This document shows, one piece after another, positions 50,286 to 60,697 of a stretch of 64,000 nucleotides of DNA. A program made the translations under genes and the position numbers. The notes below the pieces were generated by a model. It had not been told where the DNA came from, did no database searches, and worked only from the letters and a program-made list of their open reading frames with translations. Positions within the stretch are counted from its first letter, which is position 1; every line of letters starts with the position of its first letter. Location of the stretch: NCBI GenBank assembly GCA_020186115.1, contig WSYJ01000138.1:496001-560000 (forward strand), read 5' to 3'. Source of the DNA: Histomonas meleagridis. Its lineage: Eukaryota > Parabasalia > Tritrichomonadida > Dientamoebidae.

Positions 50286-50586
50286 TAGCTAGATAAGAAT
50301 AAATCTATATGCTAGTTAAATCACTTTAACAATAAAAAAAATATGCAATAAAAACTTTTACATATAAGAACTTGAATTTTTGATTATTCCATTTTTTAAT
50401 CTTTAATTTTGTCTCGTCATTTTTGCTGTCAACACACATTGATAGGACAAAAAAAGCATATTAAAAACGTTAATTCATTTCAGTTTTTGAAATTTGAAAA
50501 GCTTTTCAAAGCAAAAGAAAGAATTTCTGAGTATTTCATTCAAATAGAGTTAACCCCTTTTCTCAATTTTCTATCCATCAAAAAAA
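50286..50586. other. Intergenic region upstream of the legumain gene
   Basis: 301 bp AT-rich, containing the legumain promoter region. A TCA lies just before the start codon, but the strict initiator consensus is not met. Confidence 0.4.
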
Positions 50587-51765
50587 ATGTTTGTCTTCTT
50601 GTTTTCTACACTTGCAGTCGCAGACAATTATGCCATACTAATTGCAGGATCAAGTGGATGGATTAATTATCGTCATCAAGCAGATATCTCGACCATTTAT
50701 CAAATGCTTCTTCGTAACGGTTATCAAAAAGATCATATAATACAATTTCAATATGATGATATAGCTAATAATGAACTTAATACATTTCCTGGACAGATTT
50801 TCCATGCTGAATCACATGAAAATGTATATCCTGGTGCATCACAAATTGATGTCAAAAATGAAGATATTACAGCGGAAAGCTTATATAACGCATTAAGGTC
50901 ACTTAAGAGCACATCTAATGATAACATATTACTCTATTATGATAATCATGGAGCACCAGGAACATTAGGAGTTCCTAATTCCAAAGGTTATCCAATATAT
51001 GGTGATGAATTAAATAACGTAATACAAGAAATGTATGACAAAGGCCTTTATAAGAATTTCCTTTTCATAGTTGAAGCATGTGAAAGTGGAAGTCTTATTC
51101 CATTTATTAAAGCACCGAATACATTAGTTATTTCTGCGTCAGGACCAGCCGAAGAATCATGGTCATTAATATATGATTCATCAATAGATAATATGTTAAC
51201 AAATGAATTTACATATTATCTTCTTTCTCAAATCCAAGAAAATCCAACTGCAGAAATCATTGATATCTTCAACAAAGTATTAAAGTTAATGCACGGATCA
51301 ACACCAAGAATCGGCAAAAACGAAACAATCCAAAAAATGAAAATTTCGGAATTCTTTGGAATACCAAACAAAATAAACTTTAGAAAAACAATACAAAAAG
51401 TTCATCACGAAAATGGTATCCCTCAAAGAAGTGTTTTATCACATTTCTTAAAGAAGACATCCGAAGAAATTTCAGATCCAATGAAAAGAGCAAGTGCGAG
51501 AATTAAGCTTATGAAGATAAAAACTGAACGAGAAAAGTTTTCTTATGTACTTCGAGAACTTGCAAACGCATTAAATATAAATCCAAATGACATTCCAAAA
51601 GAGTATAATGATATTCCTTTGTCTTACTTCAGAGTTTTAAGACATTTCGTTAAGAAATATGATCAAATACAACCTGATGATATGGATTTGTTATCAACTT
51701 TGGTATATATTTGTAAGAAAAGATCTGAATCAGACATAATTTCTGCGATTGATTCTCTTCTTTAA
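50587..51765 (+). CDS. Legumain-like cysteine protease, family C13 (392 aa)
   Basis: Asparaginyl endopeptidase of clan CD, lysosomal or secreted. A short hydrophobic leader (MFVFLFSTLAVA) precedes NYAILIAGSSGWINYRHQAD, the canonical C13 start of the mature enzyme. The catalytic His is in LLYYDNHGAPG (about 120) and the catalytic Cys in FIVEACESGS (about 165). The family's intervening IYGDELN strand and the SASGPAEESW loop are also present. The C-terminal 110 residues (from about 275) are helical and would be the prodomain. Length is slightly below plant and animal legumains. The enzyme appears complete. Confidence 0.93.
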   Translation: MFVFLFSTLAVADNYAILIAGSSGWINYRHQADISTIYQMLLRNGYQKDHIIQFQYDDIANNELNTFPGQIFHAESHENVYPGASQIDVKNEDITAESLYNALRSLKSTSNDNILLYYDNHGAPGTLGVPNSKGYPIYGDELNNVIQEMYDKGLYKNFLFIVEACESGSLIPFIKAPNTLVISASGPAEESWSLIYDSSIDNMLTNEFTYYLLSQIQENPTAEIIDIFNKVLKLMHGSTPRIGKNETIQKMKISEFFGIPNKINFRKTIQKVHHENGIPQRSVLSHFLKKTSEEISDPMKRASARIKLMKIKTEREKFSYVLRELANALNINPNDIPKEYNDIPLSYFRVLRHFVKKYDQIQPDDMDLLSTLVYICKKRSESDIISAIDSLL

Positions 51766-51883
51766 ATATATAGATAAAGTATTTCTATTAATAAATAAAA
51801 TATTTCTTCATTTTAATATCAAACAAACCCAGCCAAATTTGAGCGGTTTTCATCACAAAAAACGTATCGATTCCAAACGTATT

Positions 51884-52615
51884 ATGGAAGAAATGGAGTT
51901 GGAAGAAAGAGAAATTTACGGTGTATTCTTTTATGATAGAGAGCAAAGAGAACTTTTTTCTTGTTCATGCTTAGATGAAGAATATACCAAAAAAATATCA
52001 ATTCCTAATATTTTTAAAGCTTGTGATATTGAAGATGTTGAAGGAATTGAATTAATATTTTCATTAAAAATAGATGTTTACATGGTTGACGTTGCTTTTG
52101 GAAATGATGTTTATTGTGTTACAATCTTTGATACCAGAACAAGTCGAAATGGATCAGTGAATCCAATATGTGCCTTATTCTATTTACAAGTCCTTCAAAA
52201 GGAATTTTCAGGAGAATACAATTTTGGTCAATTAAAATTTCTACCTGTTTTATATACCGAACTTTCTGCAATGTTCTCATGTTTTACATCACCGGATTTT
52301 GCCGAGATGTTTATCATTATTTCTCCTTGCCAACAAATTTTCTGCAAGTTCGGATCTATAAAATTAAGTCCTGAAGCAACTAATATTACATGGTCAATTG
52401 CATTGGAACTTGCTTTAGCCATTGAGAATTCTCCATATATCATACCACAACAATCAGATTTCATATTTGGTTTTGATTTTTTAAATTTTGCCAAAATTAT
52501 TGCATTCTTCTCACATCAAGCCGTCGATAATTATGAGCCGCAGCAAATAATCCAAGAATTCACAAAAAATATCGCTGAGATGATGGAGGCAATGAAGGAA
52601 TTATTCCTCATGTAA
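51884..52615 (+). CDS. Unknown protein (243 aa)
   Basis: No family recognised. The chosen start (MEEMELEEREIYGVFFYD) is the first ATG after a TCATCAC motif at 51849. The frame is open upstream to about 51749, overlapping the legumain stop, but that part is low-complexity. The sequence is mixed alpha/beta, with strands such as EIYGVFFYDREQRELFS, a hydrophobic segment AEMFIIISPCQQIFCKFGSI and a helical C-terminus with MMEAMKELFLM. There is no signal peptide or clear membrane span. It ends 130 bp before the convergent ribosomal protein gene. Confidence 0.7.
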   Translation: MEEMELEEREIYGVFFYDREQRELFSCSCLDEEYTKKISIPNIFKACDIEDVEGIELIFSLKIDVYMVDVAFGNDVYCVTIFDTRTSRNGSVNPICALFYLQVLQKEFSGEYNFGQLKFLPVLYTELSAMFSCFTSPDFAEMFIIISPCQQIFCKFGSIKLSPEATNITWSIALELALAIENSPYIIPQQSDFIFGFDFLNFAKIIAFFSHQAVDNYEPQQIIQEFTKNIAEMMEAMKELFLM

Positions 52616-52744
52616 TCCTAAAACGGAACAACTGTTTATAAATATATTGTCGATTTTGCTTTTTTTTTTTTAATAAAATATTACGTAATTTGTTTAACAC
52701 TAAATTTAATACTTAAATATATAGAAAACGTTTAAATTTAGATC

Positions 52745-53251
52745 TTATTTCTTACGTTCAACACCAACTGCAACACCGCGACGACCAGTAGATTTAGTGC
52801 ATTGGCCACGAACTTTAAGTCCAAGGCTATGACGAATACCACGCTTCATTCTCATCTTCTTCATACGTTCGATTTCGTTACGGTGATTAGATGAAAGATC
52901 AGTTGATGCCCATTGAAGGTTCTTGCCTGAAGCACGATCATTTCTACGGTTGAGCATCCAAACAGGAATTCCATTTTCAACTGGGTTTTGAATGATTGCA
53001 ACAATACGTTCTTCTTCTTGTGAAGTGAGTGTACCTGCGCGTTTGAGTGGATCAAGACCAGCACGGCGAGCAACAGCGTGTGCAAATCTACGTCCGAGAC
53101 CTGCAATAGCTGTGAGTGCTAAATAAAGTGGCTTGCGTCCATCGACATTTGTTGAGAGCATACGAACCATATCGCGAAAGGCAGAAGGATCAGTTACTTC
53201 GAGAGGCATAAAATCTCTTTTAGTGTGGCCAGATCTCGGTTTTCCATTCAA
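52745..53251 (-). CDS. RPS18: 40S ribosomal protein uS13 (RPS18)
   Basis: Small-subunit head protein contacting tRNA and the B1 intersubunit bridge. Family blocks in order: VRMLSTNVDGRKPLYLALTA, GLGRRFAHAVARRAG, KRAGTLTSQEEERIV, IPVWMLNRRNDRASGK, RGIRHSLGLKVRGQ and TKSTGRRGVAVGVERKK. From the first ATG the product is 168 residues; a second in-frame ATG at 53209 (MPLEVTDPSAF) gives 154, closer to the usual 152, and may be the true start. Confidence 0.95.
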   Translation of the reverse strand: MNGKPRSGHTKRDFMPLEVTDPSAFRDMVRMLSTNVDGRKPLYLALTAIAGLGRRFAHAVARRAGLDPLKRAGTLTSQEEERIVAIIQNPVENGIPVWMLNRRNDRASGKNLQWASTDLSSNHRNEIERMKKMRMKRGIRHSLGLKVRGQCTKSTGRRGVAVGVERKK

Positions 53252-53326
53252 TTTTGGGCCGCCCTAATCATGGGGTGGTTTTTTATCAAAAAAGTGCTTT
53301 AATTTAAACGGCTTCATATTAAAATG

Positions 53327-53333
53327 TCACTTT
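53327..53333 (+). promoter_or_regulatory. Initiator-like element (TCACTTT) of the COMMD-like gene
   Basis: TCACTTT lies 4 nt before the ATG at 53337; a second candidate TCATATT is at 53314. Confidence 0.5.
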
Positions 53334-53336
53334 TAT

Positions 53337-53888
53337 ATGCTAACCCAACAACAAATTCGAGATAACATCCCTTTACTAAATTCTATTTCTGAAGATGGTA
53401 TACGACAACTATGCTCAACTGTTATAGACAGTATTCAATATCAAACAAACCTTCAAACACAACTTAATTCGTTAACTGATATTGCAGACATTTCAACATT
53501 ACAAAATGTTGCCGATACAATATCATCTCTTGTTTATAGGTTACTTCAGTCACGCTCTAATACTTCAGATTCTGCCGATACTTTTAAATCACTTGGAATT
53601 TCAGAGCAACACTCAGCTATTCTATCTTCAGTCGTAAACAATAGAATAGATAGTTTATGTAAGGACATGGCATCTCGTTCATCTGGAGATAAGCTTTCAG
53701 ATCTTGAATGGCGATTTGGTTTGACAGCTGCATCAAGTTCAGAAAACGGATCCGCCTTTGTCCAAATGAAATTGTCATTTGAAAACAATGATCCTGTTTC
53801 TGTTGAAATGGGAATGAAGGAATTTTATGAATTTGCTGCTGACATTAAGCACATTCAGCAACAGATGGAAAATAGTCTAAGTATCTAA
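53337..53888 (+). CDS. COMM domain-containing protein (183 aa)
   Basis: COMMD proteins form the Commander assembly with CCDC22/CCDC93 and retriever, acting in endosomal recycling. The N-terminal 110 residues are helical. The C-terminal part matches the COMM domain: KLSDLEWRFGLTAASS (family L-x-D-x-D-W-R-L-D-x-x-x-A-S-S), then FVQMKLSFEN and SVEMGMKEFYEFAADIKHIQQQM (the strand then helix, L-x-x-E-E-x-x-x-L-x-x-x-L). Which COMMD paralogue it is cannot be told. The stop overlaps TAAA. Confidence 0.78.
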   Translation: MLTQQQIRDNIPLLNSISEDGIRQLCSTVIDSIQYQTNLQTQLNSLTDIADISTLQNVADTISSLVYRLLQSRSNTSDSADTFKSLGISEQHSAILSSVVNNRIDSLCKDMASRSSGDKLSDLEWRFGLTAASSSENGSAFVQMKLSFENNDPVSVEMGMKEFYEFAADIKHIQQQMENSLSI

Positions 53889-54110
53889 ATAAAGGTTTCT
53901 TATTCTAATTCTTTCTATGAAAACCATTTTTAAAAATCATTTTTAAGGATCCTTCAAATTTTCAGTTCATATGTCTTAGAAGAGAGACCGTTTAGGAAAA
54001 TTGAACCGAATTTTACTCTGAAAATTTCAATTAAAACGATTATCCGGCCAATTGTAAACTTTTGAAAAAATATTTCATGTTTCCTTGAGTTTAATGGAAT
54101 GGCTTTAACT

Positions 54111-54117
54111 TCATTTT
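54111..54117 (+). promoter_or_regulatory. Initiator-like element (TCATTTT) of the cupin gene
   Basis: TCATTTT, 6 nt before the ATG at 54124; it matches the trichomonad initiator consensus. Confidence 0.5.
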
Positions 54118-54123
54118 AATTTA

Positions 54124-54573
54124 ATGTCACTCAAAACAATCTCTGAAGGAAGCAACTATACTGCTGTTAATGTAGGTCCTGCATCAGAAATAGAAAAATA
54201 TGTTTTCACAGGTTTTGGTCAACCAATTCCTGGAAAAGTTTTCTTACAACAAGCTCTTCATTTAACAGGATCTGAAATTTCATATACATCAATTCCTGCA
54301 GGTGTCCAACTATCATTCTTCCATTCACATAAAGAAAATGAAGAAGTATATATTGTTATTCAAGGAAAAGGCGAATATCAAGTAGATGATACCGTTTTCC
54401 CAATTGAAGAAGGATCTGTTATTCGTGTTGGAACTGGAGCTAGTCGTTGCTACAAGAACACAGGAACTGAACCTCTAGTTATAATCTGTATACAAACCAA
54501 AGAATCTAAAGAACCACTTAAAACTGGTCATGACGCAGAGTTCCTCCAAACAGAACCAAAATTCACTAAGTAA
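54124..54573 (+). CDS. Cupin-domain protein (149 aa)
   Basis: Small single-domain cupin. Motif 1 is seen in SFFHSHKENEEVYIVIQGKGEY (His, His and Glu metal ligands), followed by motif 2 around FPIEEGSVIRVG with CYKNTGTEPLVIICIQ. This is a cupin_2 arrangement similar to bacterial proteins of unknown substrate. The bacterial look and intact metal ligands suggest an enzyme or sugar-binding protein, and a transferred origin is plausible, but I cannot name the reaction. The stop overlaps TAAA. Confidence 0.85.
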   Translation: MSLKTISEGSNYTAVNVGPASEIEKYVFTGFGQPIPGKVFLQQALHLTGSEISYTSIPAGVQLSFFHSHKENEEVYIVIQGKGEYQVDDTVFPIEEGSVIRVGTGASRCYKNTGTEPLVIICIQTKESKEPLKTGHDAEFLQTEPKFTK

Positions 54574-55074
54574 ACCAAAATAACTTCTCAATTTTAAAAT
54601 TTTTATCAATCACAAAATATATTTTATTTCGATTATTATTCACAATGATTTTAAACATTATATTTATGTTTTCTTAAAAAAAATGAATCCCTTTCATTGT
54701 GCACTTTGCCTATTTACATTTATTTATATTGAAAATTTATAAATTATATTTAAAACAACCAATAACTAAATTAAAATATAAAAGAAGCCAGTGCATTTCA
54801 TTAAAACTTTTACAGTTTTTGTGTTAAATTTAGTATTTATCAAAAATCTACACTTATAATTTATTATGTGATAACAATGTAAAAGTTATATAACAATAAT
54901 GGAAATTCATAATAATTTGTTCTATATATTCTAAAAACAATCTTTTATTAAGTTAAAAACAAATTTCAGCATAACACCGATCAAACCAATACGACAAAAT
55001 TTAAATTCATTTTCACAAAACATTCTAAATCATCGTATTTTATTTACAACAGTTAATTTAATTCTTATTCTACT
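54574..55074. other. Convergent intergenic region
   Basis: 501 bp AT-rich between the 3' ends of the cupin and VPS9-like genes. No gene or repeat seen. Confidence 0.5.
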
Positions 55075-56481
55075 CTATTCGTTCTCCTTTACATAACTTT
55101 CCAAGTCAATACTTTGGCAATGGGATATCAATCCCTCGAAATTTCTTTCTGCATATTCGAAAGGCGGAGACAGTGATTCCTTATCCAGAAAAGAGTCGAT
55201 CATCCAAAACGTATAAAATATGTCCGGATGCTCTGATGAAAGTGTAGTTCCGAGGAACAACGAAAAAAGGTCGTCGAAACATATCAATTGCTTTATGTCG
55301 CTTAAGCTTGCCAAGTTCGATCCCTTTTGGATAATTATCGCCGCCTTTTGTACTCCGATTAATTCCTTATGTATGTAATAAAGGGCATCAATCGGATTGG
55401 GGCAGAAGATCGACTCATAGAGGAAAAGTGATGCGGAATGATAAAAGTTTATGTTTCGGAATAAGTTTCGAATACTTTCTTCTCCATCTCCGACGTGGAT
55501 ATATTCGGTTGGAAGATGAAAGTATTTAGAGGGTAACGAGGCAAGTTTCTCAAGTTTTATTAGATTAGGATTCGGCTTAGGTGCGAAGTAATGCGGAAAT
55601 CGTTCATAACATCGTTGAAATAAACAACGATAGAGAATTACGAATGCTATGGATTGCTCTTGGGGCGTTAAAGAAGCGCGTTTAGGGATGATTCGAAGCG
55701 CAAAGTCAATGAGCTCACGAGTAAATGTGGCATGATCGACTTTGGTAAATGTATTGATTAATAAATCGATCTCATATTGATATGGTGACTTATAACAAAA
55801 GAAACATTGGGATAAGGAGACTTCAATTTCCATGGGAAATATGTATGAAATGTCGGAGATGACACGTGAGCGAGAATCAATGACTAATTGTGTGAAAAAA
55901 GGTCTGAAATCTTGATGCCAGGGAGCTTTAGGAAGAGTCTCAATATGTGATTTAGTACGTTCAACATAATAATATAGATATTTGATGGAATTCTGAAGTC
56001 GAGATGATGATTCAGGTTCGAGATATTCAAAAAATTCAGAGCAAACACAACACATATAGTCTGTTGGAATTATGTCAGATTGAAGAAGTTGGATTATTTC
56101 ATGTGATTGTTCTATTCTATCTTTAAAATAGCCATATTGTTTTGTAGCAAGTTCAATTTGATATCCACGAAGCTCTTGCTGCATAGCAGTTAGTTTTCGG
56201 AGTAATATTATTGTATTCTTATCATCATAACATGCATAAGGAAGATCTGGAATTTCTTGTTCAGATAATTGATCAATCCTATTTTCTTCACATGTACATA
56301 ATTTTTCTACTTGTGCGATAAATTCAAGTAATTTTTTCCGAAGAGATTGGTGTTTCTTTTCTCTTTTGAAAAGAAAAGCTTCTTGTTGTTTTTGTTTGTC
56401 GTTTTGAAAATAATGAACGTATGGAAGCAGATTTATATGTTCTAAACACCATGTTTTTAGTTTATCATGGTTCTCCTCCAT
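55075..56481 (-). CDS. Possible VPS9-domain-like protein (468 aa)
   Basis: Uncertain assignment. Residues 1-135 are helical and charged. The middle part has PWHQDFRPFFTQL and DISYIFPMEIEVSL. The C-terminal 190 residues are helical, with EYIHVGDGEESIRNLF and FDDLFSLFLGTTLSSEHPDIF, then FEYAERNFEGLISHC. The end (a D-D-x-F/L block, then a helix, then a Y-x-x-x-N-F/L-E-x-x-I block) is similar in order to the VPS9 Rab5-GEF fold (D-D-L-L-P-V, then Y-x-x-T-N-L-x-x-A). I cannot see the invariant Asp/Tyr pair with certainty. The gene itself is well supported. Confidence 0.5.
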   Translation of the reverse strand: MEENHDKLKTWCLEHINLLPYVHYFQNDKQKQQEAFLFKREKKHQSLRKKLLEFIAQVEKLCTCEENRIDQLSEQEIPDLPYACYDDKNTIILLRKLTAMQQELRGYQIELATKQYGYFKDRIEQSHEIIQLLQSDIIPTDYMCCVCSEFFEYLEPESSSRLQNSIKYLYYYVERTKSHIETLPKAPWHQDFRPFFTQLVIDSRSRVISDISYIFPMEIEVSLSQCFFCYKSPYQYEIDLLINTFTKVDHATFTRELIDFALRIIPKRASLTPQEQSIAFVILYRCLFQRCYERFPHYFAPKPNPNLIKLEKLASLPSKYFHLPTEYIHVGDGEESIRNLFRNINFYHSASLFLYESIFCPNPIDALYYIHKELIGVQKAAIIIQKGSNLASLSDIKQLICFDDLFSLFLGTTLSSEHPDIFYTFWMIDSFLDKESLSPPFEYAERNFEGLISHCQSIDLESYVKENE

Positions 56482-56714
56482 TTTTATTGGTTAATCCCAA
56501 GGGAATAAACGGGCGATGGGTTATTTAAACGGTCACCCGAAGACATACATATTTATCAGGTTTACAAAAAGTGAACTCGATATTGATGAAAAAATCGATA
56601 TTGTTTTGGAAGAATAACGATTGATTTTCAATACATAACCGCTACGATATTCATCGTTTGACAAATTTTATTTAAAAAATAAAATATTCCATTAACCATT
56701 TTTAAAAATCCTAT

Positions 56715-57614
56715 CTATTCAAATAATTGGGTGGAAAGATACTTTTCACCACGATCAGGGAACAAAACAACAATGACACTACCAGATGGTACTTCTTCTG
56801 CAATCTTCAAAGCTGCAACCATTGCAGCACCAGATGACATTCCGATAAAAATTCCTTCTTTAGCAATGATATCTCTTGCTGCTTGATAAGCTTTCTGTGT
56901 TTCAATGATAATATGTTCATCAACTTTTGTTGGATCATAAATTTCTGGTACAATTGCTTCTTTCATGTTTTTCAGACCTTGGATTTTATGTCCCATTTCT
57001 GGTTGGGCTTCGATAATTTTGATATTTGGATTTTTCTCTTTTAGATATTTGGCATTACCCATTAAAGTTCCAGATGTTCCAAGAGATGCCACAAAGTGTG
57101 TTATTTTCCCATTTGTTTGTTCCCAGATTTCAGGTCCTGTTGTATAATAATGTGTCATGTAATTAGCAGGATTAGAAAATTGGTTTGGCATATAGTACTT
57201 TTCAGGTTCTGCGTCATAGATTTCATGGGCTTTTCTGATGGCTCCATCTGTTCCTTGATCACCTGGAGTAAGAACAATATCAGCACCAAAGGCCTTAAGG
57301 ATCTTTCTCCTTTCAACGGATACTGACTCAGACATAACAATTACAAGCTTGTAACCTTTGATCGATGCAACCATAGCCAATCCTATTCCTGTATTTCCAG
57401 AAGTTGGTTCGATGATTATTTGTCCCTTCTTAAGTTTGCCTTGCTTTTCTGCTTCATTGATCATGTTCAAAGCTATTCTATCTTTAATTGAACCAGAAGG
57501 ATTAAAACCTTCAAGTTTTGCATAAACTTCGATGTCATCTCTTTTAATGATATTGTTTAGTTTTACCATTGGGGTATTACCTACTGTTTCAAGGATGTTA
57601 TTGTACACTTGCAT
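56715..57614 (-). CDS. Cysteine synthase, O-acetylserine/phosphoserine sulfhydrylase (299 aa)
   Basis: PLP enzyme making cysteine from an activated serine and sulfide. PSGSIKDR carries the PLP Lys (about 42), EPTSGNTGIGLAM is the substrate loop, VASLGTSGTLMG is the phosphate-binding loop, and FIGMSSGAA is near the C-terminus. The length and EVYAKLEGFNPSGSIKDR are of bacterial CysK type. Trichomonads are known to hold such an enzyme of bacterial ancestry, which could supply cysteine for Fe-S assembly (IscU at 47.7 kb). No N-terminal leader, so it is probably cytosolic. Confidence 0.93.
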   Translation of the reverse strand: MQVYNNILETVGNTPMVKLNNIIKRDDIEVYAKLEGFNPSGSIKDRIALNMINEAEKQGKLKKGQIIIEPTSGNTGIGLAMVASIKGYKLVIVMSESVSVERRKILKAFGADIVLTPGDQGTDGAIRKAHEIYDAEPEKYYMPNQFSNPANYMTHYYTTGPEIWEQTNGKITHFVASLGTSGTLMGNAKYLKEKNPNIKIIEAQPEMGHKIQGLKNMKEAIVPEIYDPTKVDEHIIIETQKAYQAARDIIAKEGIFIGMSSGAAMVAALKIAEEVPSGSVIVVLFPDRGEKYLSTQLFE

Positions 57615-57849
57615 GAAAAAAAATAATAAGTATTTGAGCGGCCAGCCAAGCCCACAAAATTTTCCTTCAAAAGTTAACTTTGTGAAATGAAAAAATATCG
57701 CTCTCCATAGAAATAAATGGAATAAACTACAGAATATTTATTGAATTTTGTGATGTTTACTCACGAGCCGGTAAAACAAACCGATCCCAACGTAAGGAAA
57801 GTGACACACTTCAGTTTTCTTATTTAACAAAATACTTTACGAATTTCCC

Positions 57850-59091
57850 ATGTCTGAACATGAAGAAATTTCTCAAAAACTTATAAAGAATGAAGACAAG
57901 TACCACGAGAATTTAATATCATTGGAAAGGATTTTTTTTAAAGGAAATAATATCTCACCTGATTTGATTTTAAATTATTATGAACGTAATTTTCCTTATT
58001 CATTTAATCTTATTATTTGTCAATTAATGTATTCTTCTATAGTTTCACAAAGACTTGATTTTAATACATATACTGATTGTTTAAAATCGATTGAATCATA
58101 TGAAACAGAATTTGATATCAATTCCAAAATAATAAAAGTATTTGGAAAATTTCTTCTTGGAAATCAATCACAAGAATCTAATTATATATTAGAAAACATG
58201 ATAGAACAAAAGTTAATTCATCCTAACTTTGTACAAAAGAAATTTACTTATTTCTTTTCGCATTTGAAAAACAAAGAAGAAACAAATTATTTAAGATATC
58301 ATCCATTTGAAGATAGAAGTGCACCATTTTTTGTACAATTTAATTCTAATATTAATGAACTTATAAAGGATGATTGGAAGATGCATAAACAATTTATTCA
58401 TGACGAAGTTAATCCGAATGAACTTTCAAAAATAATACGAAATGATGAAATAGAAAAACTTCAAAAGTTATCAACATCAACAAAATTTGATTTTAACAAG
58501 AAAATTAAACCATCGCTTTATGAAAGATGTTCATTTGTTAATCATGAAAATGTTACATTAATTGATTATGCAGCTTTTTTTGGATCGATTAAATGTTTTC
58601 GATTTTTATTATTAAATGAATCAGAAGTAATAAATGGTTTTAAATATGCTATTGCTGGTGGTAATGTCGAAATCATTCATTTATGTGAACAAAATCATTC
58701 ATCTTTTGATGGTACTTTAGAAACAGCAATTGAATTTCATCGAAATGAAATCTTCCATTATCTTTATGAAAATAATATTTTTAATAATAAAGATTTAAAT
58801 GAATTAGGGAAAATTTGTGTCGAACATAATAACTATGAAATTCTTTCATTTTTAGAAGATGAAGGAATGAATATAGAAAATTCGATTATAAATTTATCAG
58901 CAAAATGTGGTAATATATTTTTGGTTAAACATTTTCTTAAATCCCATCAAGTTCCTGAAAATATTTTACTTTTTTCTGCTGAATCGGGAAACTTTGAACT
59001 TTTTAAATATGTAATCGAACAAGAAGGTTATAATGTTAATTATAAAGATGTTTTTTTGTTAGTTTTGAAGTTTGTTTTTTTCATAAAATGA
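57850..59091 (+). CDS. DUF3447/ankyrin-repeat protein, N-terminal part (413 aa to first stop)
   Basis: Member of the large trichomonad ankyrin family. An N-terminal helical region (1-180) leads to the shared motif VNPNELSKIIRNDEIEKLQ and then PSLYERCSFVNHENVTLIDYAAFFGSIKCF, which is DUF3447. After that come divergent ankyrin-like repeats (GGNVEIIHLCEQNHSSFDG, KCGNIFLVKHFL, ESGNFELFKYV). The frame ends shortly after NYKDVF, then ten more ankyrin modules continue downstream with stop-rich linkers (59100-60697). Whether the mature protein stops here or extends depends on how the linkers are handled. Confidence 0.8.
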   Translation: MSEHEEISQKLIKNEDKYHENLISLERIFFKGNNISPDLILNYYERNFPYSFNLIICQLMYSSIVSQRLDFNTYTDCLKSIESYETEFDINSKIIKVFGKFLLGNQSQESNYILENMIEQKLIHPNFVQKKFTYFFSHLKNKEETNYLRYHPFEDRSAPFFVQFNSNINELIKDDWKMHKQFIHDEVNPNELSKIIRNDEIEKLQKLSTSTKFDFNKKIKPSLYERCSFVNHENVTLIDYAAFFGSIKCFRFLLLNESEVINGFKYAIAGGNVEIIHLCEQNHSSFDGTLETAIEFHRNEIFHYLYENNIFNNKDLNELGKICVEHNNYEILSFLEDEGMNIENSIINLSAKCGNIFLVKHFLKSHQVPENILLFSAESGNFELFKYVIEQEGYNVNYKDVFLLVLKFVFFIK

Positions 59092-59099
59092 TTTTAAAA

Positions 59100-60697
59100 T
59101 AAATTTGGAATTTCTTTAATTTGTTTAATACTGCTTTCATGATAGCTTGTCAAGAAGGTAATATTAATATTGTTAAATTACTTTTAGAACAAAAAGGTAT
59201 AAATATAAATACTAAAAATGTTTTTTTTAATTTTTATAATGTTTTTCTAAGTAGTTTCATGTTTATAACATAATATTAAAATTTGTTTTAATGTTTTTGT
59301 ACTGGTTTTATGATTGCTTGTATGAATGGACATTATGAAATTGTTAGTTTGCTTCTTAATAATATAAAAAATAAAATTAATGTTAAATCAAAAGACATTA
59401 ATATAATTTATTTGAAATTTAATTTTATTTTTTAATGTTTTGATTAAATATTTAGAATTTATTATATTTATTTAATACAGCATTAGATTATGCATGTGCT
59501 AAAGGTTATTTAGATATAGCGAAATTGCTTTTAGATCAAAAGAAAATAAATATTAATCATAAAAATGTTATTTTATAATTAAAAAAATTTAATTAATACG
59601 TATAAAGTTAAATAATTATATTTGCAATTTCTTTAATTATTTTGAAACAGCTCTAATATTGGCATCATTTAATGGGCAACTTGAAGTTGTTAAATTATTA
59701 CTTCAACAAAAGAAAATGGATATTAATGCAAGAAATATTTATAAACTTTTTATTCTATTTGTTTCTTTATTTTTAATGTTTCAAGAAAATTTTTGAAACT
59801 TATTCAATTCATTTAGAACAGCATTAATGTTAGCATCTTCAAATGGTCATGTTGATATTGTTAAAATACTGCTTGCACAAAATGGAATTGATGTTGAAGC
59901 TAAAGACAATTTTTACCTTAATAATTTGTTATTTCAAAAACATTTTTGGAATATATTCGTATTGTTTATTACAGCTTTTATGTATGCATGTAGATGTGGG
60001 AAATATGATGTAATGAAATATTTTATAGAAAATGAAAAAATCGACTTTAATTTACAAGATATTAATTTTATATATTTAAAATTTGTTTTGAATATTTTTT
60101 GGAAATTATAAATAATATTTAATACAGCTTTAATTTATGCATCTAAAATTGGTTATGTTAATATTGTTCAATTATTGCTTGAACAAAAAGAAATTAATAT
60201 TAATATAAAAAGTGTTTTCTTTAATCATAAACAGAAGTTTTTTAATTATATAATGGATTTATATATAAAATTTGGAGTTTATTCATTTTATTTAGAGTTG
60301 CATTTATGTATGCTTGTTATTATGGTCATACTGATGTTGTGAAGCTATTTCTTAAACGAAAAGAATGCGATATTAATGCAAAAGATTTTTCTTTTATATT
60401 TACTTTTTGTTTATTATAAATATTTAATTTTTACATATTTTATTTGACATTTAATTTCTTTTCTTGTAACAGCTTTAATGATTGCATCACATAGAAACAA
60501 AATTGATGTAGCAAAGTTGCTTCTTGACCAAAAAAACATTGAAATTAATGTAAAAAATGTTTAATTAATTTTATATAATGAAGTTTTTGTGTATGATATG
60601 GTGTTTATTAACGTTTTTCAAAACTGCTTTATCAATTGCAACTGAAGACAAGAATACAGAAATCGAAAAATTACTTCTTTCTAAAGGTGCTATTTAG
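59100..60697 (+). repeat. Array of ten ankyrin modules separated by stop-rich linkers (locus A)
   Basis: Ten modules start with T-A-L/F-like words at about 59130, 59301, 59478, 59647, 59818, 59971, 60124, 60297, 60469 and 60623 (spacing 153-177 bp). Each keeps a clean ankyrin reading (for example LILASFNGQLEVVKLLLQQK) with no stop inside, while linkers contain stops and change frame. The last ends with KLLLSKGAI and TAG, a natural ankyrin protein end. No canonical GT-AG pair recurs in the linkers. Confidence 0.75.

Noticed and set aside
51749-51883. Upstream extension of the unknown 243-aa protein
   Set aside because: It would overlap the end of the legumain gene and is a low-complexity AT-rich translation; the ATG at 51884 follows an initiator-like TCATCAC.
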